Below the pieces are notes generated by a model that worked only from the letters and a program-made list of their open reading frames with translations, ran no database searches and was not told the origin of the DNA. Positions 50,952 through 59,442 of a stretch of DNA of 64,000 bases are shown here, piece by piece (positions within the stretch are counted from its first letter, which is position 1; each line of letters opens with the position of its first letter). Location of the stretch: positions 1 through 64,000 of the forward strand of contig CAYLPZ010000002.1 in assembly GCA_964385755.1 (NCBI GenBank). The letters run 5' to 3'. The DNA comes from CAG-698 sp964385755. Its GTDB lineage: Bacteria; Bacillota_I; Bacilli_A; ML615J-28; CAG-698. The position numbers and the translations under genes were made by a program.

Positions 50952-52418
50952 ATGAATAATGTAATTCGCGACGTTGTTTTTAGAACAAATGGAGAACTTT
51001 ATATTGGTGTAGTTGGTTCTGTTAGAACAGGAAAATCAAGTTTCATCAGAAAGTTTATTGAAACAAAAGTATCGCCTTATATTGATGATGAAAATTTAAA
51101 AAACAAACTTATCGATGATTTACCTCAAAGCAGTGATGGCAAAACAATTATGACCGTTGAACCTAAGTTTGTTCCCTCAAATCCAATCAATATTAATGTA
51201 GGCGAAGATTTAAATTTGAATATTAGACTTGTTGATTGTGTTGGCTATGTTATTCCATCAGCTAAAGGTTATTTGTTAGAAGATGGAAGTCCTCGTCTTG
51301 TGAAAACTCCTTGGAAAGAAGAAGAAATTCCATTTCAAGAAGCAGCTAACTTAGGTACAAAAAAGGTAATTGAAAATCATAGTCATATAGGAATTGTATT
51401 AACTAGTGATGGATCATTTGGTGAATTTACTAGAGATGAGTATGAACTAGTTGAAGAAAAAATTGTTAATGAGATGAAAGATTTACAAAAACCATTCGTA
51501 ATTGTCTTAAACACAAAAGATCCTTTATCAGATAATAGTAAAGAATTAGCCATTTATATTAAAAATAAATATGACGTTGAAACTGTAGCAATTAATGCAC
51601 TTACTATGACTGACGAGGATATTAATGAGATATTACGCAAGGCCTTATCAGAATTTGATATTTCAAAGTTAGAACTAAATGTTCCTGTTTGGTTATCAAA
51701 CTTAGACTCTAGTATAAAGATTAAAAAAGAATATAATGAGTTACTTGATGTTGTAACAACAAATTATCGAAAATTTAAACAAGTAGAAATGATGGTTGAT
51801 TATATTTCAACTAGTAGACTATTTGCGAAAGTGAATATCACTAATTTAGATGCAGGTTCTGGTTTTGTATCATGTGAATTACAAACAAAAGATGAACTAT
51901 TTGATGAAGTGTTAGAAGAACTACTAGGTGATATTATTGATGACAAAGCACGATTCATCGAGTTTATTCAAACTAGTATAAATGCGCAAAAAATTTATAA
52001 TCATTACAAAGATGCTATTGAAGAAGCACAACAAACTGGTTATGGCATCAGTGTTCCTTTAGTAGAAGAAATGGAACTTGATGTTCCACAAATCTTAAAA
52101 CAAGGAAATAGATATGGTATAAAAATAAATGCGAAAGCACCATCACTACATATAATTAAGGTCGATGTTACATCTTCATTTGAGCCAATTATTGGAACAG
52201 AAGACCAAGCAAGAATATTACTTGATGAGCTTGAAAACGAAGAAGAAAGTTCAATTTGGGATACACAAGTCTTTGGAAGAAAGTTATCTGATGTTGTAAA
52301 TGATGGCATTAGAAGCAAATTATTACAATTAAAAGACCAAGATAAACAAAAATTCAAAGAAAGTTTAGAAAAAGTAATTAATAGCGGAAGAGGCGGAATG
52401 ATTACAATTCTATTATAG
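50952..52418 (+). CDS. spoIVA: Stage IV sporulation protein A (spore coat ATPase)
   Basis: SpoIVA is a cytoskeletal ATPase that polymerises on the forespore surface as the base of the spore coat. The 488-residue protein has Walker A GSVRTGKSS near residue 22, DGKTIMTVEPKFVP, and VDCVGYVIPSAKGYLLEDGSPRLVKTPW, the TRAFAC-like part typical of the family. The long middle and the C-terminal domain end in RGGMITILL, as expected for membrane targeting through SpoVM. GGAGAGG precedes the ATG, with a sigma-E-type promoter upstream. The HU gene follows, as in B. subtilis. Confidence 0.97.
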   Translation: MNNVIRDVVFRTNGELYIGVVGSVRTGKSSFIRKFIETKVSPYIDDENLKNKLIDDLPQSSDGKTIMTVEPKFVPSNPININVGEDLNLNIRLVDCVGYVIPSAKGYLLEDGSPRLVKTPWKEEEIPFQEAANLGTKKVIENHSHIGIVLTSDGSFGEFTRDEYELVEEKIVNEMKDLQKPFVIVLNTKDPLSDNSKELAIYIKNKYDVETVAINALTMTDEDINEILRKALSEFDISKLELNVPVWLSNLDSSIKIKKEYNELLDVVTTNYRKFKQVEMMVDYISTSRLFAKVNITNLDAGSGFVSCELQTKDELFDEVLEELLGDIIDDKARFIEFIQTSINAQKIYNHYKDAIEEAQQTGYGISVPLVEEMELDVPQILKQGNRYGIKINAKAPSLHIIKVDVTSSFEPIIGTEDQARILLDELENEEESSIWDTQVFGRKLSDVVNDGIRSKLLQLKDQDKQKFKESLEKVINSGRGGMITILL

Positions 52419-52427
52419 ATAATAAAC

Positions 52428-52465
52428 AATACTTTTAGTGATAAATTTACTAAAAGTATTATTTT
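52428..52465 (+). terminator. Terminator after spoIVA
   Basis: A 12-bp stem AATACTTTTAGT / ACTAAAAGTATT has a 9-nt loop and a T-rich stretch. Confidence 0.85.
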
Positions 52466-52506
52466 ATTTTTAATCTTATGATAAAATAAATGTGAGGTAT
52501 ATTTAT

Positions 52507-52800
52507 ATGGCAAACAAAAAATCAATTATAAAAGAAATATCAAGAAAAACTGAGATTACACAAAATGATGTTCAAAAAGTGCTAGAAACATTTACTGAGT
52601 TATTAATAGATGAAATAAAGAATTGTGATACAGTAAAATTACTAAACATTGGAACAATAACTAAAACAAAGATTTTTCCAAAAAATCAATTCTCACCAAT
52701 TGATGGAAGCACATTAAACACTAAATCATACTACAGAATTACATTTAGTGCATCATCTACTTTAAGAAATTGTTTGAAAGAAGAAAATAATAAAAAATAG
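52507..52800 (+). CDS. HU-family DNA-binding protein
   Basis: The 97 residues follow HU/IHF: KKSIIKEISRKTEITQNDVQKVLETFTELLIDEIKN (helical body), VKLLNIGTITKTKIFPKN (first strands) and the late RITFSASSTLRNCL. The DNA-intercalating arm lacks the classical R-N-P-x-T-G; it reads FPKNQFSPIDGST, so DNA bending may differ. The ATG at 52507 has GAGGT upstream; an in-frame GTG at 52492 would swallow it. The position after spoIVA matches hbs of B. subtilis. Confidence 0.85.
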   Translation: MANKKSIIKEISRKTEITQNDVQKVLETFTELLIDEIKNCDTVKLLNIGTITKTKIFPKNQFSPIDGSTLNTKSYYRITFSASSTLRNCLKEENNKK

Positions 52801-52833
52801 CATAAATAAATAACATTAATAATATATTTTAAT

Positions 52834-53292
52834 ATGAAGAATAAAAACAAAAATATATTATTAATTATTATATTGACATTTGTCTTTTCAACTATTTTTA
52901 TTGTAAGTACATCAAAAAAAGAAAATGAATATGTTAAAATCGTATTTTCTGAAGAAGAAATAGTAGAAGATGTCACAAATATTTATTTATTAGATGATAA
53001 TGAAGAAATATGTAGTGTATCTTACCCTGATAAATTAACAATAGATCAAATATTATTACTATACACCCAGAAAATAAATTATTTTCCTAATGCTCATAGC
53101 CCATTATTACTGCCTACACAGTGTACTTATGAGACTAGAAAAGAAACTATAACGATAAAACTAGATAAATGTTCAAACAAAGTAAATGTTGATAAATTAT
53201 TAACATGTTTTGAAAAAACATTTAAAGAATTTAATTTTAATACAATTGATTTGCTTATTGGTAAAGCTTTTTATAATAAAAAAATAAAGTAA
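52834..53292 (+). CDS. Small secreted or anchored protein, possibly GerMN-like
   Basis: The protein has 152 residues with an N-terminal hydrophobic helix (about 7-26, LLIIILTFVFSTIFIV) that is either a signal peptide or an anchor. The exported part reads IYLLDDNEEICSVSY, IDQILLLYTQKINYFPNAHSPLLLP, then ITIKLDKC and the final CFEKTFKEFNFNTIDLLIGKAFY. This strand-helix-strand-helix order recalls the GerMN domain of sporulation and germination lipoproteins, but no lipobox is present and the match is weak. It follows spoIVA and HU and ends at a terminator. Function is unknown. Confidence 0.5.
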   Translation: MKNKNKNILLIIILTFVFSTIFIVSTSKKENEYVKIVFSEEEIVEDVTNIYLLDDNEEICSVSYPDKLTIDQILLLYTQKINYFPNAHSPLLLPTQCTYETRKETITIKLDKCSNKVNVDKLLTCFEKTFKEFNFNTIDLLIGKAFYNKKIK

Positions 53293-53332
53293 CTCATTTA
53301 TGAAATGTAATTCATTTTGAGTTACTTTTTTA
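53287..53332. terminator. Bidirectional terminator before the DUF4143 remnant
   Basis: AAGTAACTCA / TGAGTTACTT with inner ATGAAAT/ATTCAT arms and T tracts lies between convergent genes. Confidence 0.8.
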
Positions 53333-53340
53333 TTTATTAA

Positions 53341-53881
53341 TTATTCTAATAACCAATCTATTAAATTCATCACTTCGATACCATTATAATTTCCTATTGT
53401 AAATTTATCATTTGTAAGAATTGTTTTAGGATAATTATCTTGTATATTTTGTAGTGGTTTAATCTCACGCTCAAATGTTTCTTTTGATGTCATATTATCT
53501 GTTACTTGAAAATAATAATAACAATCATTTTTCTTGGCTACAAAATCAACTTCGATGGATCCAACTTTTCCGATGTTTACTTCGTATCCTCTACGTAGTA
53601 GCTCAAAATAAACGATATTTTCAAGTGAGAATCCTAAATCATAATTCTTTTTAGATATTAAATATCTTCTTAAAGCTAAATCAACTATGTAATATTTTTG
53701 ACTTGTTTTCATTAATTCTTTGCCATTGATGTCAAAAAAGTAAAACTGGATAAAAAATAAATGCTTCACAAAGTGCTTCTATATAATCTGATATTGTACT
53801 TTGTGACACTTTTCTTCCTGTAGAAGTTATATAGTCAGATATACTTTTAAATGAAATAGGATTACCTATACGTTCTATCAT
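53341..53881 (-). pseudogene. Remnant of a DUF4143 ATPase
   Basis: On the minus strand, after AGGAGAAAA, ATG 53881 opens MIERIGNPISFKSISDYITS, then KVSQSTISDYIEALCEAF, a segment that lies in the middle of normal DUF4143 ATPases. A frameshift in a run of six Ts near 53735 leads into DINGKELMKTSQKYYIVDLA, SLENIVYFELLRRGYEV, SIEVDFVAKKNDCYYYFQV (nuclease-like strands) and the normal end. The P-loop half is missing, so the gene is both truncated and frameshifted. Two perfect palindromes lie upstream. Confidence 0.75.
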
Positions 53882-53933
53882 TTTTTCTCCTTTTTATATT
53901 ATTATATTTGTTTTTTAATTTGTCAAATAAAAA

Positions 53934-54014
53934 TCCCGAAATCGGGAATTATTTATAATTATTTACAAAAAATCCCGAAATCGGGAATTATTTACAATTA
54001 TTTTAAAAAAATCC
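53934..54014. repeat. Palindrome-bearing 38-bp repeats upstream of the DUF4143 remnant
   Basis: TCCCGAAATCGGGA occurs at 53934-53947 and 53972-53985, each followed by ATTATTTA-AATTATTT, with a third degenerate unit (AATCCCCAAAT) about 38 bp further on. The regular spacing and dyad symmetry fit operator sites. Confidence 0.85.
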
Positions 54015-54031
54015 CCAAATATTTATTTTAT

Positions 54032-54112
54032 AATTAGAAGTATTATTTAATAGTAACGCAGTAGAGACATTAAATTATCTAAAGAAAATACATGTTTCTG
54101 AAAATGGAGTAT
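54032..54112 (+). pseudogene. Short protein-like relic
   Basis: On the plus strand the frame reads LEVLFNSNAVETLNYLKKIH, then VSENGV before TAG 54110-54112. A stop lies just upstream and there is no start codon. It may be the tail of a lost gene; low confidence. Confidence 0.25.
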
Positions 54113-54264
54113 AGAAATATAATTTAAAGAGTTTTTTCTTTGAAATACCTCTTTTTTACTTCTATATTAAATAATTATCAAATTTGTTAAATACCAAAAT
54201 GTTTCTTTTATTTTTTATTATTATTTGTTATAATTATTGTGCTTATATCGAAAGGAAGTTTTTT

Positions 54265-54864
54265 ATGAAAATATTACTTGCTTCAAATAATGCACATAAA
54301 GTAAAAGAACTAAAAGATTTACTTTGTGATGTTGAGATAATTACTCCTAAAGATCTTAATGATACTTTTGAAGTTATTGAAGATGGAAAAACATTAGAAG
54401 AAAATAGTTTTAAGAAAGCTTGTTATTATCATGAACATTACGATTATGATGTTGTTAGCGATGATACAGGCTTATTTTGTAACGGGTTAGATGGTATGCC
54501 AGGAATATATTCGGCTCGTTATGCTAGTTTAGGCTGTGACCATGAGTTTAGTTGTGATACTTTAAATCGTGAAAAGTTATTAAGAGAGTTACAAGGAAAA
54601 GATCGAAATGCATACTTTAAAACTGTTATTTGTTTTTATGAAAAAAGTGGTAAAGTAAATTATTTTGAGGGTAAATGTGTAGGTAGAATACTAGAAAAAG
54701 AAGAAGGCGAAAATGGGTTTGGTTATGATGTTTTATTTTATTCTTATGATCTTAATAAAACTTTTGGCACCGCAACAGAAGAAGAAAAAAATATGGTTTC
54801 TCACCGCTTTAAAGCTTCAAATAAATTAAAAGAGTATATTAATTTATTAAATAACAATAAGTAA
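54265..54864 (+). CDS. rdgB: XTP/dITP diphosphatase RdgB (HAM1 family)
   Basis: This house-cleaning enzyme hydrolyses non-canonical purine triphosphates to monophosphates. The 199 residues show LLASNNAHKVKELKDLL, VVSDDTGLFCNGLDGMPGIYSARYA, and the late GFGYDVLF and SHRFKA. The ATG at 54265 follows AAAGGAAG; an upstream in-frame ATG at 54184 would add a spurious hydrophobic N-terminus. It is monocistronic. Confidence 0.93.
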   Translation: MKILLASNNAHKVKELKDLLCDVEIITPKDLNDTFEVIEDGKTLEENSFKKACYYHEHYDYDVVSDDTGLFCNGLDGMPGIYSARYASLGCDHEFSCDTLNREKLLRELQGKDRNAYFKTVICFYEKSGKVNYFEGKCVGRILEKEEGENGFGYDVLFYSYDLNKTFGTATEEEKNMVSHRFKASNKLKEYINLLNNNK

Positions 54865-54907
54865 ATTATATTTTTTAATAAAAATATTCCTTTTTTGTAA
54901 AAAAATA

Positions 54908-54936
54908 TTGATTTATTGATTAATTAGTGGTATACT
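54908..54936 (+). promoter_or_regulatory. Promoter of rpsU
   Basis: TTGATT, 17 nt, TATACT, 36 nt before the start codon. Confidence 0.75.
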
Positions 54937-54972
54937 TTATAAGGATTTTATGAGTAGAAGGGAGGGACAATG

Positions 54973-55158
54973 ATGCCAAAAACTATAGTTAGAGAAAATG
55001 AAACAATTGAAGATACTCTTAAGCGCTTTAAGAGAGACGTATCTCGTAGTGGAACCCTTCAAGAAGCTCGTAAAAGAGAACATTTCTTAAAACCATCTGA
55101 TATTAAGAAAATGAAAAAAAGAGCTATGAAGAAAAACAAATATCAACATAATAATTAG
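54973..55158 (+). CDS. rpsU: 30S ribosomal protein S21
   Basis: S21 helps mRNA start-site selection on the small subunit. The 61 residues read PKTIVRENETIEDTLKRFKR, then a basic helical C-terminus REHFLKPSDIKKMKKRAMKK. The second of two adjacent ATGs (54970, 54973) gives the usual MPKT start; AGGGAGGG lies upstream. The terminator at 55181 follows. Proximity to yqfC matches B. subtilis. Confidence 0.95.
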   Translation: MPKTIVRENETIEDTLKRFKRDVSRSGTLQEARKREHFLKPSDIKKMKKRAMKKNKYQHNN

Positions 55159-55180
55159 TAATAATTAGTTGATATAATTA

Positions 55181-55207
55181 AAAATTGGGTTTAAGCCCAA
55201 TTTTTTT
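55181..55207 (+). terminator. Terminator after rpsU
   Basis: AAAATTGGG / CCCAATTTT has a 6-nt loop and a T run. Confidence 0.9.
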
Positions 55208-55208
55208 G

Positions 55209-55216
55209 CATATAAT
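55209..55216 (+). promoter_or_regulatory. Possible sigma-E -10 box of yqfC
   Basis: CATATAAT is identical to the -10 in front of spoIVA and lies 7 nt before the yqfC start. The matching -35 would fall in the rpsU terminator and is not evident. Confidence 0.4.
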
Positions 55217-55222
55217 GTATCG

Positions 55223-55468
55223 GTGATTATTATTAAAAATACATTTAATTTTATAACTAAAATCGATAAAAACAAACTTGTTTATCAAGATAATAGTATT
55301 ACAGTAACATCATATAATAATATAAAATTACTTTCGTCTTCAAAAATTATCATAGACGACTATAATATTATTGGTCAAGATTTATTTATAAAAATGATGG
55401 ATGAATATAAAATTATTGTTTGTGGAGTGATTAATAGTGTTTCATTTATCAAACAAGAAAAACAATAA
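55223..55468 (+). CDS. yqfC: Sporulation protein YqfC
   Basis: YqfC is a small YabP/YqfC-domain protein made in the mother cell under sigma-E in B. subtilis; its role is not defined. The 81 residues carry the family ending NIIGQDLFIKMMDEYKIIVCGVINSVSF. The start used is GTG 55223, only 7 nt after a -10-like box, which would give a leaderless message; an ATT at 55233 behind GGTGAT is the alternative. yqfD begins inside its last 32 nt. Confidence 0.75.
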   Translation: MIIIKNTFNFITKIDKNKLVYQDNSITVTSYNNIKLLSSSKIIIDDYNIIGQDLFIKMMDEYKIIVCGVINSVSFIKQEKQ

Positions 55469-56531
55469 ACAGAATAATAATTTTTATAATTATCATGTTG
55501 TAGAAAACGGTATTATTAATAATAATAGTATTATTGAAAATAATAGTATTATTAATAATAATACTAGAAAATATAACGTTAAAGCACAGGATGATTTAAT
55601 TGAATATTATAGTTATCATAAACCTATGTCTACCTCATACACTGATCTTCGTAAAAATAGGATAAAATCAATAATTAATAAATATTTATTTTTCATAATT
55701 TCTTTGTGTTTATTCTGTTATTCATTTTGCTTTCTTGATAACATAATAGTAGAAATAGAAATAAAGAATAATGTATCTAATATTGATACAAGTATTGTGA
55801 CTTCTAAGCTAACTAAAATAGGACCAGTATATTATTTAAAAAACTCATTAACTAGTATAAAAGAACAAATTAAAGATGAAAATGATAATCTTATGTTCAT
55901 TGAAATTGCAAAAGTAGGTACAAAGTTAGTTTTAACTGAGAATAATTATAATAATCCTAATTATACTAATAATAATAGTTATGATAATTTATATGCTAAA
56001 TATGATGGCTTTGTTTTAAATTATTATGTTAGACAAGGTAAAATAATGATTCAAAACAATATGTATGTTAAAAAAGGTGATTTATTAATTTCGGGTTTAA
56101 TTACAGGTTATGTAGAGGATCAGTATATAAGTCCTAGTGGATATGTGATAGCACAAGTTGCAAATTATGAAACTATTGCTATTAATAAATCATATTTTGA
56201 TAATTCCAAAACTGGAAAAGTAAAAATTGTCAAAACTTTTTTCCCCAACAAAGTAAAGCCATCTTTTGATAATTACACAAAAAAAGAGGTTAAACTTTTT
56301 AGTTTTCTTCCTTTGTATAAAGTTTATTTATATGAAACTAATAATAAGAAAGTGAATATTACAAAAGAAGAAGCTAAAAATTTGGCAATTTCGAAAATTG
56401 AAAATAAGTATAACTTACTTTTTGAATATGATAATGAAAAAATTGTATCAATAAATTTAATAAATTGTTTTGAAAATAATGATACATTTTATGTTAAATA
56501 TTTAGTCAAAGTAAATATCAATATATGCTAA
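55437..56531 (+). CDS. yqfD: Sporulation protein YqfD
   Basis: YqfD is a membrane protein of the sporulating mother cell, encoded with yqfC. The 364 residues have one transmembrane helix (~84-100, YLFFIISLCLFCYSFCFL). The extracytoplasmic part has the family pattern AKYDGFVLNYYVRQGKIMIQNNMYVKKGDLLISGLITG, and a C-terminal PepSY-like TKEEAKNLAISKIENKY. The first ~50 residues are unusual: Asn-rich and repetitive (NNNSIIENNSIINNN), encoded by near-palindromic AT repeats at about 55510-55565. It overlaps yqfC by 32 nt. Confidence 0.8.
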   Translation: MFHLSNKKNNKQNNNFYNYHVVENGIINNNSIIENNSIINNNTRKYNVKAQDDLIEYYSYHKPMSTSYTDLRKNRIKSIINKYLFFIISLCLFCYSFCFLDNIIVEIEIKNNVSNIDTSIVTSKLTKIGPVYYLKNSLTSIKEQIKDENDNLMFIEIAKVGTKLVLTENNYNNPNYTNNNSYDNLYAKYDGFVLNYYVRQGKIMIQNNMYVKKGDLLISGLITGYVEDQYISPSGYVIAQVANYETIAINKSYFDNSKTGKVKIVKTFFPNKVKPSFDNYTKKEVKLFSFLPLYKVYLYETNNKKVNITKEEAKNLAISKIENKYNLLFEYDNEKIVSINLINCFENNDTFYVKYLVKVNINIC

Positions 56532-56634
56532 TGTTTTATGGTATAAAAGATTTATTTTTTTATAAATATCTATATAAAAAAATAATAAAAAATGGTACAA
56601 TAATATAAATGTATTTTCGTTAATTGAGGTAGTT

Positions 56635-57606
56635 ATGGATTTAAGAAAAATATACGAATTTAACCCAAATGTATCTGAAGGAATTTTGAGAGGAACTAAT
56701 GATCATAATATTAAATTGATTGAATCATTTTTCTCTTTAGAATTAATAATTTCTGATGAATGTGTTTTTGTTGATGATAGTATTTTGCTATCTCAAGCTA
56801 AAGAAAAAAGAATTAAAAATATTTTTACTGCTTTAGAAACATTAATTTTAAATAATATCGAACTTACAATCAATGATGTAATCAGTATTATTAATAATAT
56901 TGATGAAGATAATGTGGATTCTATTGCTAATTTATATCTAAAGAAAGAAGTTTTATTAACAACTTACTTTGGTAAAGTGATTTATCCCAAAACACTAAAT
57001 CAAAAGATTTATTTAAAAGCTTTAGAAGATAATGATATTGTATTTGGTGTTGGTCCTGCAGGAACTGGTAAAACATATCTTGCTGTGATGTATGCGTTAA
57101 AGTGTTTAAAATCATTTAAAGTACGTCGAATTATTTTAGTTAGACCGATTGTTGAGGCGGGTGAGAAACTTGGGTTTTTGCCGGGGGATATGAAAGAGAA
57201 GATTGATCCTTATCTAATCCCAATCTATGATGCTTTAAATGAAGCAATTGGTAAAGAACAAGTGGAAAAACTTATTGACAAAGGAACTATTGAAGTTGCA
57301 CCACTTGCTTATATGCGTGGTAGAACATTAGATAATGCTATTGTTATTTTAGATGAAGCACAAAACGCTACTTTGTCACAAATGAAAATGTTTCTAACTC
57401 GTTTAGGATTTGGTTCGAAGATGATCATTACTGGTGATATCTCACAAATAGATTTACCAAATAAAAATACGTCAGGAATGATTGAAGCTTTAAGAATTTT
57501 AGATAATCTAGAAGGAATAAAGATTATTAAGTTCTTAAAAGAAGATGTTATGCGTCATCCTTTAGTGTTTAAAATAATTGATCGCTATGAGAAGGAGTCT
57601 AAATAA
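56635..57606 (+). CDS. phoH: PhoH-like ATPase
   Basis: PhoH family NTPase, 323 residues. The N-terminal ~110 residues form a KH-like part, then GPAGTGKTYLAVMYAL (Walker A), RRIILVRPIVEAGEKLGFLPGD, NAIVILDEAQNATLSQMKMFLTR (Walker B) and MIITGDISQIDLP. The family is linked to RNA metabolism together with the nuclease YbeY, whose gene overlaps its last base here, as in most bacteria. Downstream of yqfD as in B. subtilis. The start follows a TTGAGGTAG site. Confidence 0.93.
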   Translation: MDLRKIYEFNPNVSEGILRGTNDHNIKLIESFFSLELIISDECVFVDDSILLSQAKEKRIKNIFTALETLILNNIELTINDVISIINNIDEDNVDSIANLYLKKEVLLTTYFGKVIYPKTLNQKIYLKALEDNDIVFGVGPAGTGKTYLAVMYALKCLKSFKVRRIILVRPIVEAGEKLGFLPGDMKEKIDPYLIPIYDALNEAIGKEQVEKLIDKGTIEVAPLAYMRGRTLDNAIVILDEAQNATLSQMKMFLTRLGFGSKMIITGDISQIDLPNKNTSGMIEALRILDNLEGIKIIKFLKEDVMRHPLVFKIIDRYEKESK

Positions 57607-58031
57607 TGGAAATTAAACTTTTTAATGAATATCAAAAAGAAATATCATTTGATTATCAAAAGATAATTAATGATTTTCTTTCTTTCAAGGGCTTTGAAAG
57701 TGATAAAATTATTTCTCTTATCTTAGTTGATAATAATAAAATTCACGAAATTAATAAAAACTATCGTAACAAAGATTATGTAACTGATGTTATAAGTTTT
57801 GAATCTGATGATGAAGAAAATGATTTATACGCTGGGGAAATATTTTTATCAATTGACAGAGCTTTTGAACAAGCAAAGATGTATCAACATTCAATTGAAC
57901 GAGAATTTGCTTTTCTTTTATGCCATGGTATATTACATTTGCATGGTTACGATCATATGAATAAAGTTGATGAAGAAATAATGTTTGCAAAACAAGAAGA
58001 AATTCTTAATAATTTAAAATATGTGAGGTAA
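57606..58031 (+). CDS. ybeY: Endoribonuclease YbeY
   Basis: YbeY is a zinc metalloprotein required for 16S rRNA 3'-end maturation and ribosome quality control. The 141 residues carry the motif HGILHLHGYDH (three zinc His) and NKNYRNKDYVTDVISFE. It overlaps the phoH stop by one base (TAATG) and precedes cdd by 4 nt. No dgkA lies between, unlike B. subtilis. Confidence 0.95.
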   Translation: MEIKLFNEYQKEISFDYQKIINDFLSFKGFESDKIISLILVDNNKIHEINKNYRNKDYVTDVISFESDDEENDLYAGEIFLSIDRAFEQAKMYQHSIEREFAFLLCHGILHLHGYDHMNKVDEEIMFAKQEEILNNLKYVR

Positions 58032-58035
58032 TTTA

Positions 58036-58464
58036 ATGACTAACTATAGTGACCAACAAATATTTGAAATGTTATACGAAAAAGCCAAAGAAGCATTTGA
58101 TAATGCTTACGCACCATATTCACATTTTAAAGTAGGAGCAAGTCTTCTTACCAAAGATGGAAAGATAATAAATGGTTGTAATGTTGAAAATTCATCATAT
58201 GGTTTATCAATATGTGCAGAACGCACGTGCTTATTTAAAGCGTATTCTAAGGGAATAAGAAAAGATGATATTGTTTGTTTCTTAATCCTCGCAGAGACAA
58301 ATAGACCTGTATCACCTTGTGGAGCATGTCGTCAAGTCATGACTGAGCTAATGAACCTCAATACAAAAGTATATTTAACAAATCTTATGAAAGATACTAT
58401 TACATACACATGTGGTGATTTATTACCATATAGTTTTAATAGTGACGATTTAAAATATGAGTAA
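58036..58464 (+). CDS. cdd: Cytidine deaminase
   Basis: Cdd converts (deoxy)cytidine to (deoxy)uridine. The 142 residues show APYSHFKVGASLL, NGCNVENSSYGLSICAERT (first zinc Cys and the catalytic Glu) and SPCGACRQVM (the other two zinc Cys), the small tetrameric type. The end overlaps era by 8 nt. Confidence 0.95.
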   Translation: MTNYSDQQIFEMLYEKAKEAFDNAYAPYSHFKVGASLLTKDGKIINGCNVENSSYGLSICAERTCLFKAYSKGIRKDDIVCFLILAETNRPVSPCGACRQVMTELMNLNTKVYLTNLMKDTITYTCGDLLPYSFNSDDLKYE

Positions 58465-59365
58465 TTTTAAGTCTGGATTTGTTGCAATTATCGGTAGACC
58501 TAATGTTGGTAAATCAACTTTTATTAACCAAGTATTAGGAAAGAAAGTATCAATCATTAGTCCAAAACCACAAACAACGCGAAATAAACTACAAGGTATC
58601 TATACGACTAATGAAGAACAAATAATCTTTATTGATACACCAGGAATTCATAAACCTAGTAATAAACTTGGTGATTTTATGAATAAAGAAGCTTATTCTT
58701 CGCTTAATGATGTTGATATGATTATGCTTTTAGTAGATGGAACTCAAGATTTTGGCACAGGCGATAGTTATGTATTAAATATCTTAAAGAAAGTTAAAAC
58801 AAAAGTAGTACTTGTTATCAATAAAATTGATTTAATTCATGATAAGAAAAGATTATTTGAAAGTATTAGTAAATTTGAAAACGAATATAAATTTAATCAT
58901 ACATTTTTGATTAGTGCACTTACAGGTCAAAATGTTAACGATTTACTAAAGTATATCTCATCTAATCTTAATGATGGTCCAATGTATTTTCCAAAAGATC
59001 AAATTACTGATCATCCAGAAAAATTTATCATTAGTGAGATAATTCGTGAAAAAGTCTTATATCTAACTAAAGAAGAAGTACCACATTCAGTAGCGTGTGT
59101 ACTTGAGCATATGGAAGTTGATAAAGAAAATGCTAATTTAGTTAATATAAATGCGGTGATCGTCGTAGAACGTGACTCACAGAAGAAAATTATCATCGGC
59201 AAGGGTGGAAAGATGATAAAAAATATAGGTACACTTGCTAGAAAAGAACTTGTTATGTTTTTAGGCATGAAAGTTTATCTTGAAATATGGGTTAGAGTTG
59301 AGGAGAAATGGCGTGATAATCCTAGTTCATTAAGAAAGTTAGGCTATTACCAAGATAAATACTAA
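58457..59365 (+). CDS. era: GTPase Era
   Basis: Era assists 30S assembly by binding the 3' end of 16S rRNA. The 302 residues have G1 GRPNVGKSTF, G3 DTPGIHKP, G4 NKID, and a C-terminal KH domain with VVERDSQKKIIIGKGGKMIK. The overlap of 8 nt with cdd indicates one operon from yqfC or phoH to era. Confidence 0.96.
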   Translation: MSNFKSGFVAIIGRPNVGKSTFINQVLGKKVSIISPKPQTTRNKLQGIYTTNEEQIIFIDTPGIHKPSNKLGDFMNKEAYSSLNDVDMIMLLVDGTQDFGTGDSYVLNILKKVKTKVVLVINKIDLIHDKKRLFESISKFENEYKFNHTFLISALTGQNVNDLLKYISSNLNDGPMYFPKDQITDHPEKFIISEIIREKVLYLTKEEVPHSVACVLEHMEVDKENANLVNINAVIVVERDSQKKIIIGKGGKMIKNIGTLARKELVMFLGMKVYLEIWVRVEEKWRDNPSSLRKLGYYQDKY

Positions 59366-59393
59366 TAAAATATTTTATACATTAATATCAATT

Positions 59394-59423
59394 TTGCATA
59401 TTAATGAAGAATATTCGTATAAT
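59394..59423 (+). promoter_or_regulatory. Possible promoter before yqzL-recO
   Basis: TTGCAT, 18 nt, TATAAT, 20 nt before the yqzL start. Confidence 0.5.
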
Positions 59424-59442
59424 ATAGTTGGTGATAAATATT

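Noticed and set aside
53934..54014. Palindromic repeats considered as a CRISPR array
   Set aside because: There are only two full units, the spacers are nearly identical AT-rich sequence and no cas genes are nearby.
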